Positions 1-9,843 of a DNA stretch of 64,000 nt are shown here, piece by piece. Both the position numbers and the translations under genes were made by a program. Under the pieces are notes generated by a model, which was given only the letters and a program-made list of their open reading frames with translations, did not search any database and had not been told where the DNA came from. The stretch lies in contig JAVIAB010000092.1 of the NCBI GenBank assembly GCA_032433765.1, forward strand, positions 34,510,034 to 34,574,033, given 5' to 3'. Numbering within the stretch: position 1 is the stretch's first letter; the number at the start of each line of letters is the position of its first letter. The DNA is from Megaustenia siamemsis. Its lineage: Eukaryota; Mollusca; Gastropoda; Stylommatophora; Ariophantidae.

Positions 1-400
1 TGTACCCACTTTCCTTCCTTTCTTTCCATCTCATAACAATAGAAGTGTGATAGTGTGAAGTGGGTTTGTCAAGGAGGGAGAGTGAATCATAAAAAAACTG
101 TGTGATTTTATTCATTGTAACTAGAGTGATGAAATAGTCTCTCTCTCTCTCTCTCTTTCTCTTTCTCACTCGCTTACAAACACACCAATATATACACATC
201 TATGTTTGTATATATACAATCATCCCATCTGACATTCTAAACTTGGTTTCAGATTTTTAATTTCATTTGGACTTATTCTGTTACGAAATGTAGCTTGTTG
301 GATTAAGCCTTCCTGAATGTGAGGTTTTATATCTTTGCGTGATATTCAAACTAATTAAAACAATTTCTTGAGAATCTAATTCAATTAGAGAGACATATGA
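1..400. other. Intron segment, simple repeats only
   Basis: This is intron between X5 of a presumed preceding unit and X1. A (CT)n run lies at 138-165. I see no exon, RNA gene or recognisable element in the rest. The same sequence occurs at 32741-33124 and from 61487. Confidence 0.5.
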
Positions 401-1685
401 GCCGCGGCGGGCCCTAAGGGCATACACCCAGATACTCTTATCTTTTTCTAAATTTTCTTTTCTTCTTTAGCACGAAATTAATATTATCATTATGTTGACG
501 TAGATGATCATTTCCTTATACAATCTTCTATCCACCACATCGTATCAATTCTGTTGTTGATTGTTTTCCATGCCATGACACCAGGCTATCTAGTATGTTG
601 TACAAATATCAACAGGGCTGAAACTAAGAATGGCACAATGTTACATCTTCTCAATATTCCTGTATGGTGCAGAAACATGGACATTAGACAAGTAAACAGA
701 ACAGAAAATTGAAGCCTTTAAAATGTGGATTTATAGATGAATAGGTAGAATTGGATGGAAACAAAAGATAACAAACGATAAAGTTTTATAACAACTGAAA
801 TTAAAAAGAGAACTACTAAATACAATTAATGACAAGACAAATGAAATTTTTGGGGCATGTTAAAAGACACAACAGCCTACTAAAAGTAATATTGGAAGGA
901 AAAATACAAGGTAAAAGTGGCAGAGGCAGACCAAGACTAACATGGACGAGTAACATCGAAAGATGGCCAAGTCAATCTATGACAGCCTGCACCAACAAAG
1001 CTCGAAACAGAGCAGAATGGCGTTCCATGGTAGCCAACCTTCGTTGCGGAGAAGGCACACGATGATGATGATTAACCACGTATTAAAACTTTCCTCTTCT
1101 CATGATGTGACAGAAAAATGTTAATTGTTGCTTTCTGATGATTCTTAGGAGCTCCCTTTTTTGTGTTGGCCTCTTTGAGAGTTTCCTCGTTAGTATTTTT
1201 AGCTATCCGGGGAACTTTAACAATTCTTCTGAGAAATCCCATCTCTGTTGACTCTAATCGTCATTTCATTGTTTGTATACCGTCCATGATTCGCTTTCAT
1301 AGGTCACAATTGGCTCTATATAGCACCGATGAATTTTTCCTTCTCACTTCTATTGACATAGATTTGTTGCATAAGACGTATTTAATTTTCTGAAATGCTA
1401 AATTGGGCCTCAGTAATTCTGCTTTTTATTTCTGTGGTGCATCTTCCAACTGATGTTATTATTGCGCATAAGTATTTGACGCGTTGCACTTCTTTCAGAT
1501 TTGTCTTGTTTAGTTTTATGCTGCATGATGGGGATGATTGTTTCTTCAATATGACCATTACTTCAGTTTTCTTTCTATTCAGACTGAGACTTTTCTTGTT
1601 GCTTTCTTGTAATATTATGTCTATCATTTCTTGTAGTTTATTATATGTCTTTGCTATTAAGACTGATTAAATTAATATGTTATTA
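401..1685 (-). mobile_element. Nested LINE relics upstream of X1, unit 1
   Basis: A minus-strand non-LTR retrotransposon relic occupies about 401-601 and 1073-1685. Reverse-strand translation of 1382-1627 gives the end of a reverse transcriptase palm, with LNRKKTEVMVI and an IITSxGRCTTEIKSRI stretch. Its 3' end is the GC-rich stretch near 400-425. A second LINE fragment on the + strand (602-1072) sits inside it. That fragment encodes a typical LINE C-terminus (RQMKFLGHVKRHNSLLK, then GRGRPRLTW) and ends in an ATG repeat. Both are broken by stops and are not host genes. The + fragment has lost its left part and left target-site duplication (see 33525-34835 for the fuller copy). Confidence 0.7.
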
Positions 1686-1773
1686 ATTAATATGTCAGAA
1701 TAACATTGTATTTATCTAATTTCTCCATGCTTTCATACATATGTTAAAAGTTTTATTGATTCTTACATTGCAG

Positions 1774-1818
1774 ATAAAGAGGAATATACAGGTTTAAACA
1801 GCTCTCTATCCAAACTTA
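1774..1818 (+). CDS. Exon X1 of mucin-module gene, unit 1 (phase 1-1)
   Basis: This is a 45-bp exon candidate between acceptor ttgcag and a consensus donor gtaagt. Read with one base carried in from the previous exon it gives D then KEEYTGLNSSLSKL, with one base left over. The other two frames hit stops. It contains an NSS sequon. The exon is tiny, so the call rests on strong splice sites and on phase: X5 ends with one spare G and X2 starts with GA, so both joins are in frame (Asp and Arg codons). It encodes the middle of the non-mucin domain. Near-identity in units 2 and 3 is weak support, because the introns are equally conserved. Confidence 0.55.
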
Positions 1819-2440
1819 GTAAGTGGTTTTTTTTTAAATTTCAATTTGTAATATTACTGTAATCTTAACACTCAAAATTGCGTTTATTTTACACACAGAG
1901 ACTATGCCGTATAAATTTTAAACTATTACTAGTCGTTGTCATCTTTTATTTCTCAATAGTATTACGTGATTAAACTTGCGTTGTTTAAAAGCTTAAAAAA
2001 ATATGTATTTAATATTTAGTCTTTTTTTAATGATTGCATTCACCTTATGTTCAATATATTAACACTTAAATTACCAAAAACACATAATTAAATATTGCAT
2101 TATAATGTCAGTGTGCTACACGTAGAAAAATATAAACAAGTATTTTGTTTTCATGTGTACGTGTTCCAGTTCTCTAATAAATAAATAAGAGCGTCACCTA
2201 AATCAATATATCTCCTGGAGCAGTAAATGTGAAATAAATAAAGGTGATTTTTGTAATACCTGTAATGTCATGCAGCCAGGTTTTAGATGTTGACAATTAA
2301 GTGTGATATTTGAAATGTGTAAACTTTAAAGAAAAAAAGGAACATTAAAGAAAACAAAGCAACTAATGGATTAAACTTTACAAATACCAGTATTCTCCAC
2401 AATTATAATTTATTACTATGCATTCAATTTATTGACACAG
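1819..2440 (+). other. Intron X1-X2, unit 1
   Basis: AT-rich intron sequence with no open reading frame of note and no recognisable mobile element. The copies at 35580-36200 and 63305-63927 differ only by small indels in A/T runs. Confidence 0.5.
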
Positions 2441-2571
2441 GAAATACAACCATATATATAACCAAGAAATTTCAGAACGGTTCAAGGGAAGTATTAGTAA
2501 CCTTCACACCAAATGGGACTAAAACTGATAATAACATATTTCCAAAGGATAGCACATACTATCGCGCGGAA
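2441..2571 (+). CDS. Exon X2 of mucin-module gene, unit 1 (phase 1-0)
   Basis: The exon lies between acceptor gacacag and donor gtaagt. After completing an Arg codon with the last A of X1 it encodes 43 residues, beginning NTTIYITKKFQNGSREVLV and ending KDSTYYRAE. The alternating hydrophobic pattern (TIYIT, EVLVTF) looks like beta strands. There are three N-glycosylation sequons (NTT, NGS, NGT) and no cysteine. It ends exactly at a codon boundary, matching the phase-0 start of X3. No family was recognised. It forms the second half of the domain that separates mucin blocks, so it is expected to be extracellular. Confidence 0.68.
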
Positions 2572-3870
2572 GTAAGTATTCATTTTTTTCAAAATGTTAA
2601 ATGTATAATCGTTGCTTATCATAAGAATTTACTGTAATGCTCATGGAGCCATTTAGTACGATCGTGAAATTCACTATTATGTTTGCAGTACCTTATATAC
2701 AAAGCATACAAGCAATTGCTTTATTTGATTACATCCACCTTGCATGCATTTCACTAGGGATTTGAACAATGACATGGTAACAAATCTGAGCTATGGAATT
2801 GGCATATTCGTATTTAAGAAAATGTTAAAGATCAAATTAGCTGCTGCTGTAGTCCTGCCACGTGCTTTCTCTTAGAATTATTCTATAGTTTCTTCGCTAT
2901 AACAATCTTATGGAATATGAACAAGTAAACCATATATTAATTGAGCAGTCACCACAAGAAGCACATCTTGAAGTAGATCGATAGTAACAAATTAAAAGAC
3001 AAAAATATCAAAGGACAATTTAATCTAGAATTCAGCAAATGAAGTGAATATAGGCGAACTATGAAATATTCACAACACACTGCAATGTTGATATCAGCTG
3101 AATTAAGTGATCGATTTAAGGAAACTGAAAAAAAAGCATGGATCTCAGACATCATTTGGAGACATCTAAAATAGACGTGAAGCCACGCTAGCCTTGTTAA
3201 ATGAGTTAGGTAAAATCCTAGGCAAAGCAGCATATAAAGACCTTGATAATAAGTTAAAAACTCAGCAAGATGTGATAAAAGCACACATATAGATAACCTG
3301 GCATTTGAAGCAGAAATAGCATCCAGAACTGGAAACAGGTATTATATTATATATACATAAATAACTAACAGGCTCCTTCACACCAAACGACGGACATGTT
3401 CTGCGTAAAGATGACACCTTATTATAGTTCGGTCCGAAATTTGTGCCAATAGAGTTTATTAACTATCTCGGAAACTGTTTTATGAATTTCAGTAATTATT
3501 TTTCATTAAATCTTATTTTTTCATCGACCTTAAGTCCGATTTTTTCCCCTACTGTCATGCATTTAGAAAATATTTTTATTTCTTTGAGGTATATAAAAAT
3601 ATGATTTTCTTGGTTGTCATAATGTTTAGAAGTATACAATACATACATTTGTTGTAATCAGATCATCGTTTAAAAGAAGCAACTTGTTTCACGTGTTCTC
3701 CGCACAATCTTAGCACCATCTCGCACGTACTGAACCGTAAATTGTAAGTCGCGCCATTGAGAAATTTATTTTGTCATTTCCGATTTCTTGTTAAATAGGT
3801 TCAGAGGCGTATTTTGACAAGCTATTTATTATTAATGTATATTCTCTTATATGTGATAATGTGTATGCTA
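2572..3870 (+). other. Intron X2-X3 first part, unit 1
   Basis: No exon is seen here. Positions 2940-3330 contain short decayed reading frames on the + strand (AMLISAELSDRF, KAWISDIIW) that resemble the linker region of LINE polyproteins. I could not confirm this. The rest is unassigned AT-rich sequence. Confidence 0.4.
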
Positions 3871-5224
3871 TAGTGAAGTGACTACTTGCTTTTTAAAATC
3901 ATGAAGTGTTTAAAGTGTAAATTCATCACTATGCAAAAGATAAATGTTTTATTGTACAGACACTTTTGCAAGGGATCTAAAAGAGGTCGGTTATATTACG
4001 ATATTAAAATAAAACAGAAAAAAAACAACAAGAACAGCTCTAAATATAGATAGAAAGTCTTTAAATGGATGGTTAGGACAGAACTTTGAATCTGCAGAGG
4101 CGACGGTCAAGCAAGGGAGAAAAATGAAAGTTGATGTTTTTGACAAAGATGTTATTAGACGTGAGATTTTGAACATTTTTGAATCGAATCAGCTTGTTAC
4201 ACTGCGCAAACTTAAAGTTCGACTGCAATTAGAATATTATACTGAACTATCAAAAACGACTCTGTGGAAGATCGTAAGAGGCGTTGGTTTAACTTTTCCG
4301 AAATCTACTAGTGGTAGAACTATTGTTTTTTTTTAAAACCACACTTGATTACTGTCCGAAGCAAATAATTGAGGCAGATCAGTGAGCGACGAATGGAAGG
4401 CTAAGATATAGTGAATTTGGATGAAACATGGATCAATGCTCTTCATACATATGAAAAAGAATGGCAATCAGTTGACAGAGAAAATAAAAGAAGCATTCCA
4501 AGCAGCAAAGGACAACGCAATATATTAGTACATGCTGGTAGTATAAAGAATGGACTTCTTAATGACGCACAACTTATTTTTTCAATCAAAGTCTACAGAT
4601 GGTATGAACTACCATACTGAAAAGAATGGACGAATTTTCATAGACTGGATAGAGAACACTCTACTCCCCATTCTGGATTGACCTTCATGCCTTGTAATGA
4701 ACAATGCATCCTATCATAATGCGGTAGCACTGGAGAACAAAGATCTTAATTCGTCAAGCACAAAAGATCAAATCAGCACATGGCTTAGAAAAGATTTTTT
4801 TCCTTTCACACCATCCAGTAAAAACTAGAGTTATTGCAACTTGTTAGACAGACTAAGAAGACAACGTTATATCAAATTGATAAAAAAATTGCAAATTAGG
4901 GCCACACATCTCTTTGCCTCCCACCTTATCATTCGGACCCCAACCAAATAGAACTTGTGTGGGCTAAAGTCAAAGGCCAAGTTGCTGCGCAGAACACGAC
5001 GTTTAAAATGGGTTCTGTTAAAGAATTGACGCGAATGCCTTCTCAACGATAGACATTGAGTACTTGAGAAAATGTGACGACCATGTGCTCAGAGAAGAGG
5101 AACAATACTGACGACGAGATGGATTGCAGTTTGCCCAACCGATAACAATTGTTAACCTCTTAGAGACTTTTCTGATTCTGAATGAGGTATGTCGGACATG
5201 AACACAATTTTTTGTTGATGGCAC
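3871..5224 (+). mobile_element. Dead mariner/IS630-like transposase, unit 1
   Basis: Three remnants of a DDE transposase lie in order. A helix-turn-helix-like N-terminus runs about 3901-4336 (SKTTLWKIVRGVGL). The first catalytic block NLDETW is at 4411-4431. A second block at 4694-4726 reads VMNNASYHNAV, where Asn replaces the usual Asp. A third block from 4918 reads LPPYHSDPNQIELVW and keeps the Glu. Frameshifts and stops separate these blocks, for example an extra A near 4019 and the stop after 4333, so the element is inactive. I could not define the terminal inverted repeats. The family assignment rests on the LPPYHxDxNxIExxW signature. Confidence 0.72.
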
Positions 5225-6187
5225 ACTTACTATTTGATGACTATGTGAGTTTGCAGTTCTGGTCGTTCCATATATTTTGTTGATGACACGACTTATAATT
5301 GGCGACTATGTGTGTTTGATACCTTGGTCAAAGTTTACATATCTCTATGACAAGGATAAAAATCAAATGAAAAATTGTGCCCTCTTCAAAGTGGTAAGGA
5401 TACGCCTTTGACATGCATTTTTAGAAAACCAAAGTAATTTAAAGTCACATCACAAGTCAGATGTTTCTTTATTTGTTTTCAATATAATTGTTCTTATGCA
5501 ATCTGTAATTTCTCCTTTAGTACGTTCTAATAGCACATATAAATGTTTATTAGTATCTTAGATTATTTTAAATGAAGAAAACAATCAGCCAGCTAACATC
5601 TTCAATTGTATTATTTACAAAAGTATACTCTTGCTGACCAAGGAATAAAAATTAAAATGCCACTGACATGACTCACGTCGGACAGGCCTTGTTAAGACCA
5701 TTATACAGGGCACAGTAATATGGTAAAGAAAACAAGACAGAGCGAGAAAGCGGCTGGATGACAAAATCAAATAAAAAGATAAGATTAGCATCGACAAGCG
5801 TTCCCCATTGACTACCATTGTTACTGGAATAATACTGATGAAGATACTTTTGTCGTTGAATCTATAAAAGTACTGATTTTACATTTATGTTTAAATAATC
5901 AATTCGTGCTGTTAATTTAGAATAGGGATGTTTGAATTATCTACAAAAGATGGATATGAAAAGTGAAAATTGTAGTTAAATTTGTTCTTATGAAAGTTGA
6001 TGGACTGATTTTCTTAAACATCTATTTTTGTAATAGGTGTTATTGTCGTGTAACTTTTAAATTGTAATTGCAATATTATTAAAATGTTGCAATTTTGTTG
6101 TAGATACTTAAATCGCTGCTTCACTATTTTGTATCCCCTTTGTGATATTTTATTTTCTACTTCCATACCATAAATTTTCTTTTACAG
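5225..6187 (+). other. Intron X2-X3 last part, unit 1
   Basis: This is unassigned AT-rich intron. No exon or mobile element is recognised. Part of it, up to 6070, is absent from unit 2 because of the deletion described separately. Confidence 0.4.
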
Positions 6188-6284
6188 AAATTCCCAACAG
6201 GAAGTGATATTAGAACAGATACGGTATCTACTATGCGCTTACTAGTAAATAACAACGCAACAGCTTCTTATAAGTCATGCTCAG
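6188..6284 (+). CDS. Exon X3 of mucin-module gene, unit 1 (phase 0-1)
   Basis: The acceptor is ttttacag and the donor is g|gtagaa, which is weaker than consensus. The exon encodes 32 residues from KFPTGSDIRTDTVSTMRLLV to a closing YKSCS, with one spare G. The single cysteine near the end pairs in number with the single cysteine at the start of X4. In the assembled order X4-X5-X1-X2-X3 these two cysteines bracket 155 residues, so a closing disulphide is plausible. One sequon (NAT) is present. The spare G joins AA at the start of the first mucin exon to make a Glu codon. Confidence 0.65.
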
Positions 6285-6915
6285 GTAGAAATATGCCGTA
6301 TTGTTCAATTTTTGTGGTTAATAAATAACGGTGGCTTGTTAAATGTGCCTGGTTATTCTATATTGTGGTCTTAAATATAAAAAAATAACTACATACACAG
6401 GTTCCACACTAAAAATAATAGCATTTACGTAACGATAGAAGTCCATATTATGCGAAAGTATCTAACATGGTGTCTATTACTAGGGATTATAATGTAAGAT
6501 AATGTATGTGATGTAGAGTAGAAATGTTAAACATATAAAGAAGATATCTTAGTCATGTTCACACAATTATTTATAAAGCTGAAAAAAATGTATGTAGTAA
6601 GAACCTTAACATATCGCTCTTGAAATGGTAAATGAATCAAGCAGAAAGTTTGAGTCTTCCCACTAAAAGACCTCAGATGTGAAGTTTTGACATTAATTAC
6701 CTTAGCTATTAACGCATTGTAAAAGATATAAATGAAAATAACAGAAATGATTGCTTTTATGTCTATTATAAAGTGACATTTGATGTACGTCTACAAGAAA
6801 ATGTTTGTTTTATTTGACATTAGTAAATAAAACTAAAATTCTCATTTGTCTAGTAAAAAATATTCTATTAACAGAGCCAACAAGAAGGTGGCAGACAAAA
6901 AATTACGGAATTAAT
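6285..6915 (+). other. Intron X3-mucin, with a possible relic acceptor near 6872
   Basis: Mostly unassigned AT-rich sequence. The end (6846-6895) resembles the acceptor and first bases of mucin exon E1: a tctaataaaaa-like lead, a pyrimidine-poor cag, then agCCAACA. It may be the start of a decayed mucin exon whose repeats were lost. There is no usable coding repeat after it. Confidence 0.35.
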
Positions 6916-6923
6916 TTACATTT

Positions 6924-7188
6924 CGAAAAAAAAGAAAGAAAGAAGAAAGAAAGAAAAAAAGAAGAAAGAAAGAAAGAAAGAAAGAAAAAAAGAAAGGAAG
7001 AAAAAAGAAAGAAAGAAAGAAAGAAAGAATGAAGAAAGAAAGAAAGAAAGAAAGAAAAAAAAAAAAAAAAAAATGAAAGAAAAAAGAAAAGAAAGAAAGA
7101 AAAAAAGAAAGAAAGAAAGAATGAGAGAAAGAAAGAAAGAAAGAAAGAAAAAAAGAAAAAAAAGAAAAAAGAAAGAAAGAAAAAAAAA

Positions 7189-7224
<36 letters not shown>

Positions 7225-7258
7225 AGAGAAGAAAGAAAGAAAGAAAAAGAAAAAAAAA
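6924..7258 (+). repeat. (GAAA)n polypurine tract, unit 1
   Basis: About 335 bp of almost pure purine on the + strand, mainly GAAA with interspersed GAA and A runs and very few pyrimidines. Lys/Arg/Glu-only or Phe/Ser/Leu-only reading frames here are composition artefacts. The copy in unit 2 differs in length and in internal order. Confidence 0.9.
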
Positions 7259-7344
7259 ACATGACAGAAATCTTACGGACTGCAAGATAATAAGCTATGC
7301 TATATTTTTTAAATTAGAAAAAACAGATATTGATGGAGCATAAA

Positions 7345-8430
7345 TATTTATTCATTGAGTGCCATCACCGCATCGAAGGTTGGCTACTATGGACGCCACT
7401 CCGATCTGTCTCTTGCTTAGATGGTGCAGGTTGTCATATGCTGTCTTAACCATCTTTTGATGTTACTCGTCCTCGCTAGTTTTGGTCTGCCTCCGCCTCC
7501 ATTATCCTGTATTTTCCCTTCTAATATTACATTTACTAGGCTTTTGTGTCTTTTAACGTGCCCCAAAAAGTGTAATTTTCTTGTTCTAATTGTGTTTAGC
7601 AGTTCTTTTCTAATTTTTGGTTGTTTAAAAACGTCATCATTTATTCTCTTTTCTTTCTATCCAATTTTGCCAATTCTTAAATAAATCCTGGGAGTCGCGG
7701 TGGTTAGTGAACTGAACTACAAGAGCTAGGGTTCTATCCAAACAGACGGCTTCCGGGTTCACCCAGCCTTAAATGGATACAGGATTTTTTTTCTGGGAAA
7801 GTAAAGCGGCGCGGGCGTAGTACCGACCACATTACCCCAAAAATTATGTGCTGAAGGTCTGTAAAATATATGGTCACTAACACCATATTCCCTATACGCC
7901 ACTTGGCGCGACGGGGGTGCTTTACTATTTTACTTTCATAAATCCACATTTCAAAAGCTTTAATTTTCTGTTCTGTTTTCTTGTCTAATGTCCATATATC
8001 TGCACCACACAGGATTATTGAGACATTTTTAACATTCTTAGTTTTAGCCCTTTAGTTATTTGTTTTGATGTTAGTATACTTTTCATGGCATTAAAATTTC
8101 TTTTTGCCATTCCTATTCTTTTGTTTATTTTAGTTTTACATTTTCGATCACTGGTTATAGTATGTCCAAGATAGTTATAGCTCTGAACTGTATCCAGGTC
8201 TATTCCTTCAACTTTATATTCACTTGTAGGTTTTGAGTATTATCCTTGCTAATGATCATAGTTTTAGTCTTTTTGGTACTCATATCTAATCCATATTTTT
8301 TGCTTATCATGTTTATTTCATTAAATAATTGTTGTAGAATGTTAGGATTTTCTGCTAGTATTACAGTATCACCAGCACAGCTTATGTAGGTTATTGATTA
8401 TTTTCTAGCATAAGTATATCTCTATATTAT
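7345..8430 (-). mobile_element. LINE relic split by a SINE, unit 1
   Basis: Reverse-strand translation gives a decayed non-LTR reverse transcriptase: YAGDTVILAENP near the right end (the usual YADD with Asp to Gly), then KKYGLDM, YNYLGHTITSD, KIKAFEMWIY and a GRPKL-like C-terminus near 7480. It is truncated at its 5' side near 8400. A SINE at 7689-7937 interrupts it inside the codons for the MWIY stretch. It lies in the intron just before the first mucin exon. Confidence 0.78.
7689..7937 (+). mobile_element. tRNA-derived SINE inserted in the LINE, unit 1
   Basis: A 249-bp insert is flanked by an 8-bp target-site duplication ATAAATCC (7681-7688 and 7938-7945). The uninterrupted LINE reading frame across the site is restored if the insert and one duplicate are ignored. 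The head GGGAGTCGCGGTGGTTAGTG, with GGTTCTATCC about 30 bp later, resembles the A and B boxes of a tRNA promoter. Confidence 0.75.
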
Positions 8431-8563
8431 TTCTTTTCTAAAAACCTAATTCTAATGATTGTATACCTTCTAGAACATGTTTTTTTCATTTTTTTTTTTT
8501 TGCCTTTCGTAAAAATAGTTAGGTAAAACTCCTTTCTGTCTAATAAAAACATTTTGTTCACAG

Positions 8564-9843
8564 AACCAACAGCAACCCCAAGCACAATAACGCCAGGTTC
8601 AACAACCTCAAGCACATCAACAACCCCAAGCCCATCAACTACCCCAAGTTCAACAACATCAAGCACATCAACAACCTCAGGTTCAACAACCCCAAGCCCA
8701 TCAACTACCCCAAGTTCAACAACCTCAAGCACATCAACAACACCAGGTTCAACAACCTCAAGCTCATCAACAACAACAAGTTCAACAACCTCAAGCTCCT
8801 CAACAACAGCAGGTGCAACAACATCAAGCACGTCAACAACACCAGGTTCAACAACACTAATCACGTCAACAACACCAGAATCAACAACATCAAGCACATC
8901 AACAACACCAGGATCAACAACTCCAGGATCAACAACTTCAGGCACATCAACAACCCCAGGTTCAACAACATCAAGCGTATCAACAACACCAGGTTCGACA
9001 ACCCGAAGCACATCAACAAGTTCAACAACCTCAAGTTCCTCAACAACAACGCTATCAACAACCCCAAGCACATCAACAACACCAGGATCAACAACCTCAA
9101 GCACATCAACAATCTCAGGTTCAACAACCTCTAGCACATCAACAACACCAGGATCAACAACAACAAGCACATCAACAACACAAGGTTCAACAACCTCAAG
9201 CTCATCAACAACACCAGGATCAATAACCTCAAGCACAGCAACAACACCAGGTTCAACAACCTCAAGCACATCAACAACACCAGCTTTAACAACCTCAAGC
9301 ACAGCAACAACACGCGGTTTAATAACCTCAATCACATCAACAACAGCAGGATCAATAACCTCAAGATCATCAACAACCTCAGGTTCAACAACCCCAAGCA
9401 CATCAACAATCTCAGGTTCAACAACCTTTAGCACATCAACAACACCAGGTTTAACAACCTCAATCACATCAACAACACCAGGTTTAACAACCTCAAGCAC
9501 AGCAACAACACCAAGATCAACAACATCACGGAGCTCAACTGAGACACCAAGCACATATGAAACCCCAAGCACACCAGAAACCCAAGCTTTCCAGAGGCTC
9601 CAAGCTCAACTGAAGTCCCAAGCACACCAGAAACACCAAGTACACCTGAATCTCCAAGCACACCTATAACTCCAAGCTCACCTCAAGTGCCCAGTACGCC
9701 AAAAACACCCAGCACTCCACGTACTCCTAGCACAAAAACAACCCCCAGCACAACAACCCTAAGCGTAACAACCGCCCCTGGCACAACATCAACAACCCTA
9801 GGAACATCATCAACCGTCAGCACATCAACAACCCCAGGCTCAG
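8564..9843 (+). CDS. Mucin exon E1, unit 1, with a one-base frameshift
   Basis: Acceptor ttcacag, donor g|gtaata. The exon opens [15 protein letters not shown] and runs in 11-residue PTS repeats of the type [11 protein letters not shown], which are expected to be densely O-glycosylated and extended. Several repeats are shortened ([12 protein letters not shown]). Near 9581 one C is missing from a CCCC run that all other copies keep. The frame then leaves the Pro/Glu-rich tail and stops near 9669. Restoring the length would make the exon 1281 bp, a multiple of three. It also carries an extra ACA codon near 9785. Because the exon is phase 1-1, skipping it would keep the gene in frame. The missing C could also be an assembly error. 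Confidence 0.62.

Noticed and set aside
1163..1670. Two hydrophobic + strand ORFs upstream of X1
   Set aside because: They are antisense to a LINE relic whose minus-strand frame carries recognisable reverse transcriptase motifs.
6924..7258. Lys-rich and Phe/Ser-rich ORFs in the GAAA tract
   Set aside because: Pure composition artefacts of a microsatellite that differs between units.
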